From positions 1 to 64,000 of the forward strand of contig CADBUY010000001.1 in NCBI GenBank assembly GCA_902797965.1: DNA of 64,000 bases, read 5' to 3'. Position numbers and translations under genes: made by a program. This stretch comes from an uncultured bacterium. GTDB taxonomy: Bacteria; Cyanobacteriota; Vampirovibrionia; Gastranaerophilales; Gastranaerophilaceae. The first letter of the stretch is position 1, and every line of letters starts with the position of its first letter. The notes below the pieces were generated by a model, which was not told the origin of the DNA, made no database searches, and saw only the letters and a list, made by a program, of their open reading frames with translations. Below, piece after piece: positions 51,670-60,326 of this stretch.

Positions 51670-52572
51670 GTGACAATTACAGACAGAGAAAAATATATCG
51701 GGAATACCATAGCAGGACTAACAGGCGGAGCCGCTGCATATGTCTGGTGTCCACGTATTGTAACAGGTCAATATGTCAGGTATTTAAACAGATATGGTAA
51801 CAGATTTTCAACACCTGAACAGCATAATATATGGAATGCCACACAAAAGTCTTTTCAAAGTTCTCCAATCAAGGATAGCGTTCAGTTAATTGACTACAAT
51901 AAATCAAACTGGGAACCAATTGCAGACAAGTTAATAAAAAAACGCAAAGAATTTTTGAAACGAAATAAAAATCCGTTAGTAAAACTCAGAGCTTTAACTT
52001 GGCCGACTGATGAAGAGCTTAAAGAAAGAATGTATGTATACGCTCAGGGGAAAAATGCCTGCTACATGCCTGCAACATCTCAAATTCTTGTAAACAAAGA
52101 GAAAAAAGCAAATGCTGTTTTTCACGAAATGGGACATGCTCTTAATGCCAAAGGACTAGGACTTGGGAAAATTCTTGCAAAAACAAGAGCAAAAGGAGCA
52201 AAAGCAGTTCCGTTTGTTTTTGGGATTAGCATGCTAACCCCGAAAGACAGTGATGATAATCCTACAAAAAACAAGTATTACAAAGGATTGTTAACTTTCA
52301 AAAAACATGCAGGATTAATCGCTTCGGCGTGCCTGATTCCTCTAACCTTAGAAGAGGGGCTTGCAAGCATAAAGGGTGGCAAAATAGCTAAAGAAGTTTT
52401 ATCACCCGAGCTTTATAAAAAGGTGAATAAATCAAACATTAAAGCATTTATTGCATACTTTACTTCTATGGTTATGGTTGGTATTGGAACAGCTCTTGCC
52501 AATTACATAAAAGACAAAGTAACAGGTCCGCTTCCACAAAAATCTAACAATCAGGAATTTATTGAAAAATAG
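51670..52572 (+). CDS. Putative membrane-associated zinc metalloprotease
   Basis: 300 residues from GTG 51670; no good SD. The motif FHEMGHALN (H-E-x-x-H, about residues 155-163) is the only catalytic signature. Candidate third ligand: the acidic pair in LTLEEGLASIKGG (about 228-240), where Glu is suitable as in HExxH+E enzymes. Hydrophobic stretches near 205-225 and 260-280 suggest membrane contact. It has no Sec signal. The family is not named, and distant M48-like relation is possible but unproven. It ends 22 bases inside the convergent recombinase gene. Confidence 0.6.
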   Translation: MTITDREKYIGNTIAGLTGGAAAYVWCPRIVTGQYVRYLNRYGNRFSTPEQHNIWNATQKSFQSSPIKDSVQLIDYNKSNWEPIADKLIKKRKEFLKRNKNPLVKLRALTWPTDEELKERMYVYAQGKNACYMPATSQILVNKEKKANAVFHEMGHALNAKGLGLGKILAKTRAKGAKAVPFVFGISMLTPKDSDDNPTKNKYYKGLLTFKKHAGLIASACLIPLTLEEGLASIKGGKIAKEVLSPELYKKVNKSNIKAFIAYFTSMVMVGIGTALANYIKDKVTGPLPQKSNNQEFIEK

Positions 52573-53405
52573 ACTTCTTTCAGACGTTTTTTGCTTATAT
52601 GAGTATATAATTGTGTTGTCGATACATCAGAGTGCCCGAGAAGTTCCTGAACAATTCTTAAATCAGCGCCATTTTCCAGCAGATGAGTTGCAAAGCTGTG
52701 TCTTAACGTATGCGGAGAAATATTTTTATGAATTTTTTTCCCTTGTTCATGAATAAACGTATATACATCCTGTCTGGTAATAAGCCGTCCGTTTTCAAGA
52801 ATTAATAGGCGCTTTGTGTCCAGATTATACTTTCTAATCAGAAGTTCCCTTTGAGGTAAATATTCTTTTACAGTATTTTTTGCCGTTTCTCCTATCGGAA
52901 TAATTCTTTCTTTCGAGCCTTTACCAAAACACCTTACATATTTGGAAGCCAAATCAATGTCATTAAGTTTCAAATTAACAAGTTCTGAAACACGCAATCC
53001 GCAACTGTATAAAAGCTCCATAATAACATGCTGAAGCGGAGTAAGATTATTATGAAGCATATCCTCAATTTCTTTTACGGATACAACTTTCGGAAGCCTT
53101 TGAGGTACTTTTGGCTGCTCCAGAGTTGCAGCAGGATTTTTTTCCAAAATTCCTACTGAAGATGCCCACTTAAAAAATCCTCTCAAAGAGGCTACTTTTC
53201 TTATAATACTTGTTGGCGCATACTTAGTTTCCCTCAGAGTTCTGACGTACGAATTTATCATAATTCTGTCAACAGAATTTATGTCATCAATATTAAGTGC
53301 ATCACTAAAACTCTCCAAATCACGCCTGTATGCATCAAGTGTATTTTGGGACAGTCCTTTTTCAAGTTCTAAATACTCTAAATATTCGCCGATTGTTTGA
53401 TACAA
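52551..53405 (-). CDS. Tyrosine recombinase XerD-like
   Basis: About 284 residues from TTG 53405 (CGGAGA upstream; a longer GTG form at 53432 would place a TATAAT box inside the gene). N-terminal SAM-like domain and catalytic core with Arg138 (GLRVSELVNL), HTLRHSFATH giving His232 and Arg235, LLGHSD giving His258 and Tyr267 in TTQLYTHIS. Resolves chromosome dimers at dif. Whether it is XerC or XerD cannot be decided without the partner. Possibly the only Xer. Confidence 0.92.
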   Translation of the reverse strand: MYQTIGEYLEYLELEKGLSQNTLDAYRRDLESFSDALNIDDINSVDRIMINSYVRTLRETKYAPTSIIRKVASLRGFFKWASSVGILEKNPAATLEQPKVPQRLPKVVSVKEIEDMLHNNLTPLQHVIMELLYSCGLRVSELVNLKLNDIDLASKYVRCFGKGSKERIIPIGETAKNTVKEYLPQRELLIRKYNLDTKRLLILENGRLITRQDVYTFIHEQGKKIHKNISPHTLRHSFATHLLENGADLRIVQELLGHSDVSTTQLYTHISKKRLKEVYFSINS

Positions 53406-53475
53406 TATTTTTCTCCGTAATTGATTATACACTATTTTGAATACAATGTGGTATACTTTTATAAGAGGGTTTTAT

Positions 53476-54075
53476 ATGTTTAAAAAGTTTTTATTCGCTT
53501 TATGTATTCTTTTATCACCTGCGGTTTTTGCAAACTACAACGATATTTATGTTGCAAACATTCAGTATGACTGGATTGACAAGAATGCACTTGCAAAAGA
53601 AGCCATGATAAATGAAGTTCATGACATTGTATTTGAAAAACCGGTTGAACTTAAGCCTGATTTAAAAACTCTTTTTGCAGACAGGCTCAAAGACAAAAAC
53701 CACATGGAAAATTACATGGCAGCCTCTGCTGGATATGAAGAGTTTAAGGGCAATAATATATCCGCTTTTTATTACAAAAAGATGGCACACCTTTATATGT
53801 ATGCTCTTCAGGACAAAACTGATTTAACAAAATCATATTATTATGATGCAATGGGGAATCTCAGATATGTTGATTTTATAGAAGGTGAATACCCTGATTT
53901 TCCGTATTATTCAATCCAGTACCGAATTACAGGAAAACCTGTAAGCGCAATATACTTTGTTTCAAAAGATTGTCAATATCTGTTTAAGCCTGACGGAACA
54001 TTTGAGGGTGTTTGGTATAAACATAAACTTTACAACAAGAAAAACAAAGTTATTTTAACCAGAACAACATACTAG
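53476..54075 (+). CDS. Exported hypothetical protein
   Basis: 199 residues from ATG 53476, with AGAGGG 8 bases upstream and TATACT (53451-53456) earlier. A Sec signal (MFKKFLFALCILLSPAVFA) is cleaved near residue 19. The mature protein has aromatic-rich helices (YKKMAHLYMYALQDK) and a C-terminal beta-rich part (YFVSKDCQYLFKPDGTFEGV). No family recognised. It diverges from the recombinase gene. The following stretch (54076-54131) has repeated GGGGTAAAGG units before pncC. Confidence 0.7.
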   Translation: MFKKFLFALCILLSPAVFANYNDIYVANIQYDWIDKNALAKEAMINEVHDIVFEKPVELKPDLKTLFADRLKDKNHMENYMAASAGYEEFKGNNISAFYYKKMAHLYMYALQDKTDLTKSYYYDAMGNLRYVDFIEGEYPDFPYYSIQYRITGKPVSAIYFVSKDCQYLFKPDGTFEGVWYKHKLYNKKNKVILTRTTY

Positions 54076-54131
54076 GGGGGTAAAAGGATAAAGGGGTAAA
54101 GGTTTTTCCACACTCCAAAAAGAATGGATAT

Positions 54132-54611
54132 ATGACAACAACAATAGAAGAAATAGCAAAAATTTTAATAGAACGAGGATTAACAATTGCAACAACAGAG
54201 TCCTGCACAGGCGGGCTTTTGAGTTCAAAGTTTACCGATGTAAGCGGAAGCTCTGCTTTTGTTCATCTGAACCTTATCACATACGCAAATGAAGCAAAGC
54301 AAAAAATGCTCGGAGTCAGAAAAGAAACACTTGAAAACTACGGAGCAGTTAGCGAAGAGTGTTCTTATGAGATGGCAAGCGGATTACAGAAATTAACGAA
54401 TGCTGATATATGTATATCTACAACGGGAATTGCAGGTCCGACTGGCGGCTCCGCAGAAAAACCGGTTGGTTTAATGTATTCGACTATCTGCACAAAAGAT
54501 AAAGCTGTTACTTTTGAAGTTAAATTTCATCCTGAGATTGCAAGAATAGAGATGAAAGAACTTTTCGTTCAGGCGGTTTTGGATAAGTTGTATAAATTTT
54601 TAAACAATTAA
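54132..54611 (+). CDS. pncC: Nicotinamide-nucleotide amidohydrolase (CinA C-terminal domain)
   Basis: 159 residues. ERGLTIATTESCTGGLLSSK and SSAFVHLNLITYANEAK match the CinA/PncC domain, and GIAGPTGGSAEKPVGLMY is the other hallmark. It deamidates NMN to nicotinate mononucleotide in NAD recycling. The fused N-terminal COG1058 domain of full CinA is absent. In many transformable bacteria cinA lies near recA, but here it is alone with its own terminator. Confidence 0.93.
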   Translation: MTTTIEEIAKILIERGLTIATTESCTGGLLSSKFTDVSGSSAFVHLNLITYANEAKQKMLGVRKETLENYGAVSEECSYEMASGLQKLTNADICISTTGIAGPTGGSAEKPVGLMYSTICTKDKAVTFEVKFHPEIARIEMKELFVQAVLDKLYKFLNN

Positions 54612-54643
54612 AAAAGGCAGGTATCTAAAACACCTGCCCTTTT
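54612..54643 (+). terminator. Terminator of pncC
   Basis: GGCAGGT (54616-54622) pairs with ACCTGCC (54632-54638), followed by C and a T-run. Begins right after the stop codon. Confidence 0.85.
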
Positions 54644-54791
54644 ACCGCAACCTCAAGAGAAAATACATTCCCGTAAACCTGTCAACACAAGTGGGTATAC
54701 GCGGTTTATTCACATTATTAGTATAACCGTTTTTTAACACTGTTACATTAGACAAAAGCAGTAAGATTTTTGGGCAAATTTTTGCAACACT

Positions 54792-55607
54792 CTAAACTGT
54801 TTCATCTACAGCAGAACCGATTTTGGCATAGTTTGAGTAATAATAATTAAACACCAAAACAACTACATAAGTTGCATAATAAAAGTTCACAAGCGTTAGC
54901 ACAAAGTGCATTACGATATTTGAACCGAACAAAGCATTCAACGCCGATAAAATCATATAAGTTATAAATATCATCACAAACAATGCTGCATTTTTGAAAA
55001 ATTTTGCACTGAACAAATCTTTAACAGACAACCACAATGCCACAAACGGATTTTTTCTCTTAAAATACATTGCAGGAGCATAGAACATAAAAACAAAATA
55101 ATTAGTAATCATTGTACCAAAAATTAAAATATTCCATTGATTAATTTTTGCGAGCTGTTCATCAGTAAGTGAAGCCGCAAAATTTTTCATCGCTTCTACA
55201 CTTGACAGTGCAGACACAATCTCTGTTGACGGAATACCAACGGCACCAATCAGTTTTTTGCCTAAAATCAGCATTCCCACAATAAAAAACATTGATATTA
55301 CAAAAGTGTTAAACAAAAATCCTATAATCGGAAGAAAATATTCTCCCACGCCAGACATAAACTCAGGGAGCAATGAACATTTTTCGTCAGATTCTTTTAC
55401 GGCTTTCATTACCATATAAAACCAACCTGACAAAAAAGCTGTCAGCATCATCAAAAATAATATTACAGAAAAAGCTATTGCTATCGCTGAACCATGTCCG
55501 GAAAAAATTAAATACAGGCTTGATATCAATGAAAACAAAATAAGAGGTGTTGCTATAACTATATAATTATTGGTTATTCCAAAACTCTCTTTTATAACTT
55601 TAAACAT
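54792..55607 (-). CDS. Multi-pass membrane protein of unknown function
   Basis: 271 residues from ATG 55607, with the SD GAGGGAG; an upstream in-frame extension is unsupported. Five to six membrane helices (for example VIATPLILFSLISSLYLIF, AIAIAFSVILFLMMLTAFL, FVISMFFIVGMLILGKKL). Short polar loops and a C-terminal Asn/Tyr-rich helix. The general layout resembles DUF4013/YciC-like membrane proteins, which have no established function. It lies downstream of, and in the same direction as, the HCP-like gene, about 68 bases away. Confidence 0.65.
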   Translation of the reverse strand: MFKVIKESFGITNNYIVIATPLILFSLISSLYLIFSGHGSAIAIAFSVILFLMMLTAFLSGWFYMVMKAVKESDEKCSLLPEFMSGVGEYFLPIIGFLFNTFVISMFFIVGMLILGKKLIGAVGIPSTEIVSALSSVEAMKNFAASLTDEQLAKINQWNILIFGTMITNYFVFMFYAPAMYFKRKNPFVALWLSVKDLFSAKFFKNAALFVMIFITYMILSALNALFGSNIVMHFVLTLVNFYYATYVVVLVFNYYYSNYAKIGSAVDETV

Positions 55608-55674
55608 CTTCGCTCCCTCTTGTATTAATGTTATCAACGAGTACCAGTATACAACAAAAACAAGCCTAAGCAAA

Positions 55675-57261
55675 TTATGTATTTTCTGTTATTAAAGACA
55701 AATCTTTTTTGGGAGTTGTAATTTCTAAGACATTAAAATCTGTTTTTAATCCATCTGAGATATTTGGCTTTAAAACTGTCTGATTTTTTGTCCCTACAAA
55801 AATATTTTTCACATTCTTTGAACTTAAAAACAGAAGGATTGATAGTGTATGTCTGTCACAATAAGGGAAAAATATATTTACATCCAACGAAAAATTTCCG
55901 GTAATATAATCTGTTATTTTAAGCATTGCAAGATTATCGTACTCCGTATTCAAACACAAAATATTCTCGTTTTCATCACAACATGACATGGAAATAACAA
56001 AAATATCTTTCGGAACATGTTTTATTAATTTTTTAAAATACTCTTTTTCTTCTGAAGAATACCCTCTTGCTCCTATAATTATTACTTGTTTATAAGAGAT
56101 TTTATTTAATTTTTCATTGAGAAGTTTAAATAAATTTTCATAAGAAAATCCTGTTTTTTCAGCAGCACACTCTTTTCCGCTTTTAAACCCCCTTGAATTT
56201 TCTGCCGATTTGATTACTTTGGAAAAATCGTTGTTTATTATCGGAATAACTCCTTTTGAATACGCAAAATCTGTTGTAAACAAAGTTCCTCTATATAAAT
56301 TTTCAACATTATAAAGTGAATTTTTTGTCAGAATTATCGGACCGGGAAATGTTGAAAAATCCAAAAGACAGCTTTCCATGCCCTTTCCATACTGTCCTTT
56401 CAGATTTTTATATTCTCTAAATTTTGGAAAAGTATGCGCAAGCATCATATTATCATGTGTATAAACATCAATCTCTGTGCTTTTAAGCTCCTCTAAAACA
56501 TTTTCTAATTCTCTAATATTAGAACCCACAACCATAACCGCTTTACCCTTTGTTGTGGAAAAAGAAACTTCTGTTTGGCCCTGATTGCCGTATTTTTCTT
56601 CCTGAATTTTTCTTATTGCAGACATAAGTCCACTGTCCATTTTGGCTGCTTCAAGAATAAGGCTTTTTAACTTTTCCTGTTTTTGTGGCGGAAAATTCAG
56701 AAGATTTAATATTTTTAAAATAAAAGAAAATTCTTCTGATGGTTTATGCCCATAGCTTTCATACATAAGCATATTTACTGTCATACTTTTTACAAGTATA
56801 AACATTATTCTGTATAGATTTAAAACTTGAAGAGTCGACGAGTGTATGCGCTTATTAAATTCCTTTTCCCCAAGCCTTATGTAATCATTAACATCTGTTG
56901 TCTTATCCAAAATAATACCCAAGTCAGGTTTTTCGCACTCAACACCGTTTTTTGCACACATATTTTCATATATACTAATAATTCTCGGCAGTTCTGTCTG
57001 AAAAGCAGAGTTTATAACTTTGAAGTTTTGAACCGAAATCTCATAGCTTGAGCTTAATATTGATATTGTGTTCAAAACAAGGTTATAAATTTTCTCATCA
57101 TTAATCCCTGCTTTCTCCAGCTTTAAGCCATAAAATGCAATATTCTTGAGATATAGAATTATAACCTCCTGCAAAGAAGCAGTTGTCGGGTTAATTGAAC
57201 AAATTCCACGCGAAATGCAACGGTCGTACTGATATCCTGATTCATTATTCATAATACACAT
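55675..57261 (-). CDS. Hybrid-cluster-protein (Hcp) homologue with degenerate metal ligands
   Basis: 528 residues from ATG 57261. Homology to Hcp: IDVYTHDNMMLAHTFPKFRE, FPGPIILTKNSLYNVENLYR and IFFPYCDRHTLSILLFLSSK match the order and spacing of Hcp motifs. Key residues differ. The N-terminal C-x-x-C is reduced to a single Cys (CIMN) before C-x5-C (CISRGIC). The Cys in the N-C-L motif is Ser here, and Y-E-Q-K is Y-C-D-R. Hcp normally has one Fe-S cubane and a hybrid Fe-S-O cluster and reduces NO or hydroxylamine. Loss of several ligands suggests a changed or lost activity. The neighbour upstream is a ferredoxin-nitroreductase. Confidence 0.72.
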   Translation of the reverse strand: MCIMNNESGYQYDRCISRGICSINPTTASLQEVIILYLKNIAFYGLKLEKAGINDEKIYNLVLNTISILSSSYEISVQNFKVINSAFQTELPRIISIYENMCAKNGVECEKPDLGIILDKTTDVNDYIRLGEKEFNKRIHSSTLQVLNLYRIMFILVKSMTVNMLMYESYGHKPSEEFSFILKILNLLNFPPQKQEKLKSLILEAAKMDSGLMSAIRKIQEEKYGNQGQTEVSFSTTKGKAVMVVGSNIRELENVLEELKSTEIDVYTHDNMMLAHTFPKFREYKNLKGQYGKGMESCLLDFSTFPGPIILTKNSLYNVENLYRGTLFTTDFAYSKGVIPIINNDFSKVIKSAENSRGFKSGKECAAEKTGFSYENLFKLLNEKLNKISYKQVIIIGARGYSSEEKEYFKKLIKHVPKDIFVISMSCCDENENILCLNTEYDNLAMLKITDYITGNFSLDVNIFFPYCDRHTLSILLFLSSKNVKNIFVGTKNQTVLKPNISDGLKTDFNVLEITTPKKDLSLITENT

Positions 57262-57390
57262 ATTAACCTGTTCCGTAAGATTTAAAATTACCGCTTTGGT
57301 TAACCAACTTGGCAATATGGAGAATATATTAGGGAAAAAGTTAAAGTCTCATTTTCTGTCTGTATAGAGTCTCTATTTATATACACAGTT

Positions 57391-58263
57391 CTAGCCACGC
57401 AGGAAGTTTGTTATTAATCGTTTTGTTTTGCACCACCAGCAGGAATCTTTAGGAATAACATCCTTTATCTCTGATATAGTATAGGGTTCCGGCTGAGGCG
57501 TTCTTGCGTATTTTACTGCAGGTTTGCCTAAAAGCATTGTGTAAACAGGTGTATATCCTCTCGGGATTTCAAGCAGTTCGCTTAATTCAGGAAATATTTT
57601 CATACATATTTCACCATATCCGCACCAGCAAGTTCCATATCCAAGACTGTTTGCATAAAGTTCAATATAGCTGAGTGCAATAATCGGATCTTGCGGAGCG
57701 CAAGGAGCCAAGATTGGAGATGACACAACTATCATGTGCGGAGCTCCTCTAAAAATAATGTCTTCGCCTTTTTCAAAAGAGTTTTTGTAAACTTCAAAAT
57801 GTTTAACAACAGGTGATAATACTTTATTATTTAGTAACTTTATTAATCTTGTGTTTACTTTTTCTTTTAATGCTCTCATTACGGATTTCTTTTCTACAAT
57901 TGAAAAATGAAGTTTATGAGAGTTGCATCCAGTTGGAATATATGGGAGCATGTCTTTGATTTTTTGAAGTTCTTCTTCTGTTAATTCTTCGTCTTTATAT
58001 TGTCTTATGCTTCTTCTTGATTTAATTAGTGATAAAACATCATCTGTCGAGATTTTTTCTGAGTTTTCAGGCTTTTTGTCATTAAATGTTAATGCGCCTT
58101 TTGGACAAATACTCAAACAATGCTGGCAAGAAAGACAATGACTATTTCTTTTCATTCTAGGGTATCCGTCATCATCATAATCAATACACTTTGAAATACA
58201 GTCTGTAATGCACATTCCGCATTGAATACACTTTTCTTTATCAATTGTTATAGTATTTTCCAT
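57391..58263 (-). CDS. Nitroreductase fused to a 2[4Fe-4S] ferredoxin domain
   Basis: 290 residues from ATG 58263, with CAGGAG upstream; a longer start is unlikely. N-terminal ferredoxin with Cys 12, 15, 18, 22 (CIQCGMCITDC) and Cys 43, 46, 49, 53 (CLSCQHCLSIC). FMN nitroreductase fold follows: IKSRRSIRQYKDEEL, then GAPHMIVVSS and YGTCWCGYGEI. Such proteins reduce nitro or quinone compounds, with electrons arriving from ferredoxin. A pair with the Hcp-like gene suggests anaerobic nitrogen-oxide or redox stress handling. Confidence 0.92.
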   Translation of the reverse strand: MENTITIDKEKCIQCGMCITDCISKCIDYDDDGYPRMKRNSHCLSCQHCLSICPKGALTFNDKKPENSEKISTDDVLSLIKSRRSIRQYKDEELTEEELQKIKDMLPYIPTGCNSHKLHFSIVEKKSVMRALKEKVNTRLIKLLNNKVLSPVVKHFEVYKNSFEKGEDIIFRGAPHMIVVSSPILAPCAPQDPIIALSYIELYANSLGYGTCWCGYGEICMKIFPELSELLEIPRGYTPVYTMLLGKPAVKYARTPQPEPYTISEIKDVIPKDSCWWCKTKRLITNFLRG

Positions 58264-58461
58264 AAAAACTCCTGCAAAAAAATATTTACACATAAAAAAT
58301 AACATTTTTTATTCTAAATGTAAAGAAATTTAAACTCTGTAATTCAGTAAATACAAGAATGTTAAATTTTAATATTACAAATTGTTATAATTATGTCAAT
58401 TTCCGTTTCTTAAATTACTTTATATAAATATAAGTTTTCGGGAAAATTAAGAGGATAATTA

Positions 58462-59133
58462 ATGGGAAATTCTGTTGTACCATTAGGTGGACAGTCCGGA
58501 TATATATTCTCCGGTAAAAGAACAATAGGCGAATCATATAATACTCGTGTTGCCCTATGGCAGCTTCCGTACAATGAAAATTATCTGAAATATGATGCAG
58601 ACGGAAGCAAATGGTATGAATCTATAAATAATCAGGGTGATAACGAAATCGAACAGGCAGAACATGCCTTGAATATGAACATGGATAAGTATAAAGTCAG
58701 AACAAAAATTACTGACTATAATGACGGTACTTATGATATTGAAAGTAAATTCCCAAATCAAAATACAATGTTAGAAAACCATGGTAAAGAACATGTTTTT
58801 GTATGGATAAAAAATAAGTTTAATCAGCTTGTTGCAGAGAAAATTTTTAATTTTTCTTCTAAAGATGGCAGAAAAATTGTATATAAAAACATAAAACAAG
58901 GTGAAGATACATTTACTGTTGTAAAAGTTTATTCGTATGATACGACAAAAAATAGGGCAACAGATGTTGTTAACTATGCTTATACCTCTTTGCTCTCTGC
59001 TTTTACAAGAGGCGGGCATCTGGAAAAAGAATATTACATGCTAAACGGAAAAGAAGTCAACGCCGTTAAAACGGATAACGGTGGATATAAATTAAGTAAG
59101 AATGGTAAGGCGCTTACATTTTTGGTGGAATAA
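58462..59133 (+). CDS. Hypothetical beta-rich protein
   Basis: 223 residues, ATG with GAGGA upstream. No signal peptide, although N-terminal MGNSVVPLGGQSGYIFSGKR could be flexible. The remainder alternates short strands rich in Asn, Asp, Lys and Tyr (YDADGSKWYESINNQGDNE, DYNDGTYDIESKF) with a C-terminal YYMLNGKEVNAVKTDNGGYK. Looks like a soluble beta-structure protein. No family recognised. Followed by a good terminator. Confidence 0.6.
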   Translation: MGNSVVPLGGQSGYIFSGKRTIGESYNTRVALWQLPYNENYLKYDADGSKWYESINNQGDNEIEQAEHALNMNMDKYKVRTKITDYNDGTYDIESKFPNQNTMLENHGKEHVFVWIKNKFNQLVAEKIFNFSSKDGRKIVYKNIKQGEDTFTVVKVYSYDTTKNRATDVVNYAYTSLLSAFTRGGHLEKEYYMLNGKEVNAVKTDNGGYKLSKNGKALTFLVE

Positions 59134-59153
59134 ATTAGAATGTAAGATTGGGT

Positions 59154-59182
59154 GACCCTTGGGAAAACCGAGGGTCTTTTTT
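59154..59182 (+). terminator. Terminator after the beta-rich protein gene
   Basis: GACCCTTGG pairs with CCGAGGGTC (one G-U) around loop GAAAA, then TTTTTT. Confidence 0.9.
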
Positions 59183-59196
59183 ATTTGAAATTTTTA

Positions 59197-59205
59197 TGCT
59201 AGATT
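59197..59205 (+). promoter_or_regulatory. Extended -10 of the exporter gene, leaderless type
   Basis: TGC-TAGATT then 6 bases to ATG 59212. No SD; it lies just past the upstream terminator. Confidence 0.5.
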
Positions 59206-59211
59206 TGTCTT

Positions 59212-60144
59212 ATGTTAGTATCTTTAATTAATAAAATTAATGAGATGAACGAGTGGCTTTTTGGACCGATTGACGGTCTGATTGAAAAATTACCCTTTGC
59301 GGATTGGGTTATTGATGCAATCTGCGATAGTGTACATTTGCTGCCGTTTTTGTTTATTGTTTTTCTTATAATTGAATTGCTTGAATTTTATTATGCTGAC
59401 AGAATTAATTCATTATTAAAAAAGACAGGAAAAAGCGGAGTTCTTGTGGGAAGTCTTGCGGCTATAATTCCCCAATGCGGTTTTTCTGTCATAGCAAGCA
59501 GCTTGTATTCAAAAAGAATTATTACAAGAGGATGTTTGATTGCGGTTTATCTTGCAACTTCTGACGAAACGATACCAATACTTCTTGCTACACCGGCAAA
59601 AGCATATTTAATTGTACCAATAGTTGGAGTAAAACTTGTTATAGGTTTAATTGCTGGGTATTTGATAGATATTATAAGACCACAAGCAGTTGTGAAAAAT
59701 GACGACTTTTCATTCGATATGATTGAAGAAGAAGGATGCTGTAAACACGATATTGAGCATGGTCATAAAAGAGAAATCCTCATTCACCCGATTGTGCATA
59801 CAGCTAATGTTTTTGGGTTTATTCTTATCATAACCTTGATTCTTAATTATTGCCTTGAAAGCGTATCTATTACAAACATGCTTGCAAGCGGAAAATATAT
59901 ACAGCCGATTGTTGCAGCGTTTATCGGTTTAATCCCTAATTGTGCAATATCAATCGGTGTAACAATGATGCTGATTAAAGGTTCAATTACTTTTGGTGCA
60001 GCAATAAGTGCTTTGTTATCAAATGCAGGCTTGGGACTTTTGGTATTATTAAAGAATAACGATTTTAAAGACACAATGAAAATCGTTGCATTTTTGCTTG
60101 TAATAAGTATTTTATCAGGGTTGCTGCTAACAATTATTTTATAA
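59212..60144 (+). CDS. ArsP_2-type putative heavy-metal exporter
   Basis: 310 residues with about ten hydrophobic helices and two inverted-repeat-like motifs, IIPQCGFSVIASSLY and LIPNCAISIGVTMM, typical of the ArsP_2 (PF11449, putative 10TM heavy-metal exporter) family. The cytoplasmic loop between the halves is Cys/His-rich (EEEGCCKHDIEHGHK), suiting metal binding. Start ATG 59212, no SD. Substrate is not determined. No arsR or metallochaperone is nearby. Confidence 0.83.
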   Translation: MLVSLINKINEMNEWLFGPIDGLIEKLPFADWVIDAICDSVHLLPFLFIVFLIIELLEFYYADRINSLLKKTGKSGVLVGSLAAIIPQCGFSVIASSLYSKRIITRGCLIAVYLATSDETIPILLATPAKAYLIVPIVGVKLVIGLIAGYLIDIIRPQAVVKNDDFSFDMIEEEGCCKHDIEHGHKREILIHPIVHTANVFGFILIITLILNYCLESVSITNMLASGKYIQPIVAAFIGLIPNCAISIGVTMMLIKGSITFGAAISALLSNAGLGLLVLLKNNDFKDTMKIVAFLLVISILSGLLLTIIL

Positions 60145-60326
60145 TATTCCCAAATCTTTGAAAATACTCCAGATATTTAATCATAAATATGGCTAAATTT
60201 TTGTCTAATTATTGGAATTTTTTGTTACAAATAATTCATCTTTTTAAGAAACTAAGCAATTTTTATAATTTTAATGTTTTATATAATTATAGCCTGTATA
60301 TCAAGCATTGCCTGAAATAAAACGGA

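Noticed and set aside
54076-54131. Regulatory meaning of the GGGGTAAAGG runs before pncC
   Set aside because: Short low-complexity purine repeats with no palindrome or second occurrence; too little to call.
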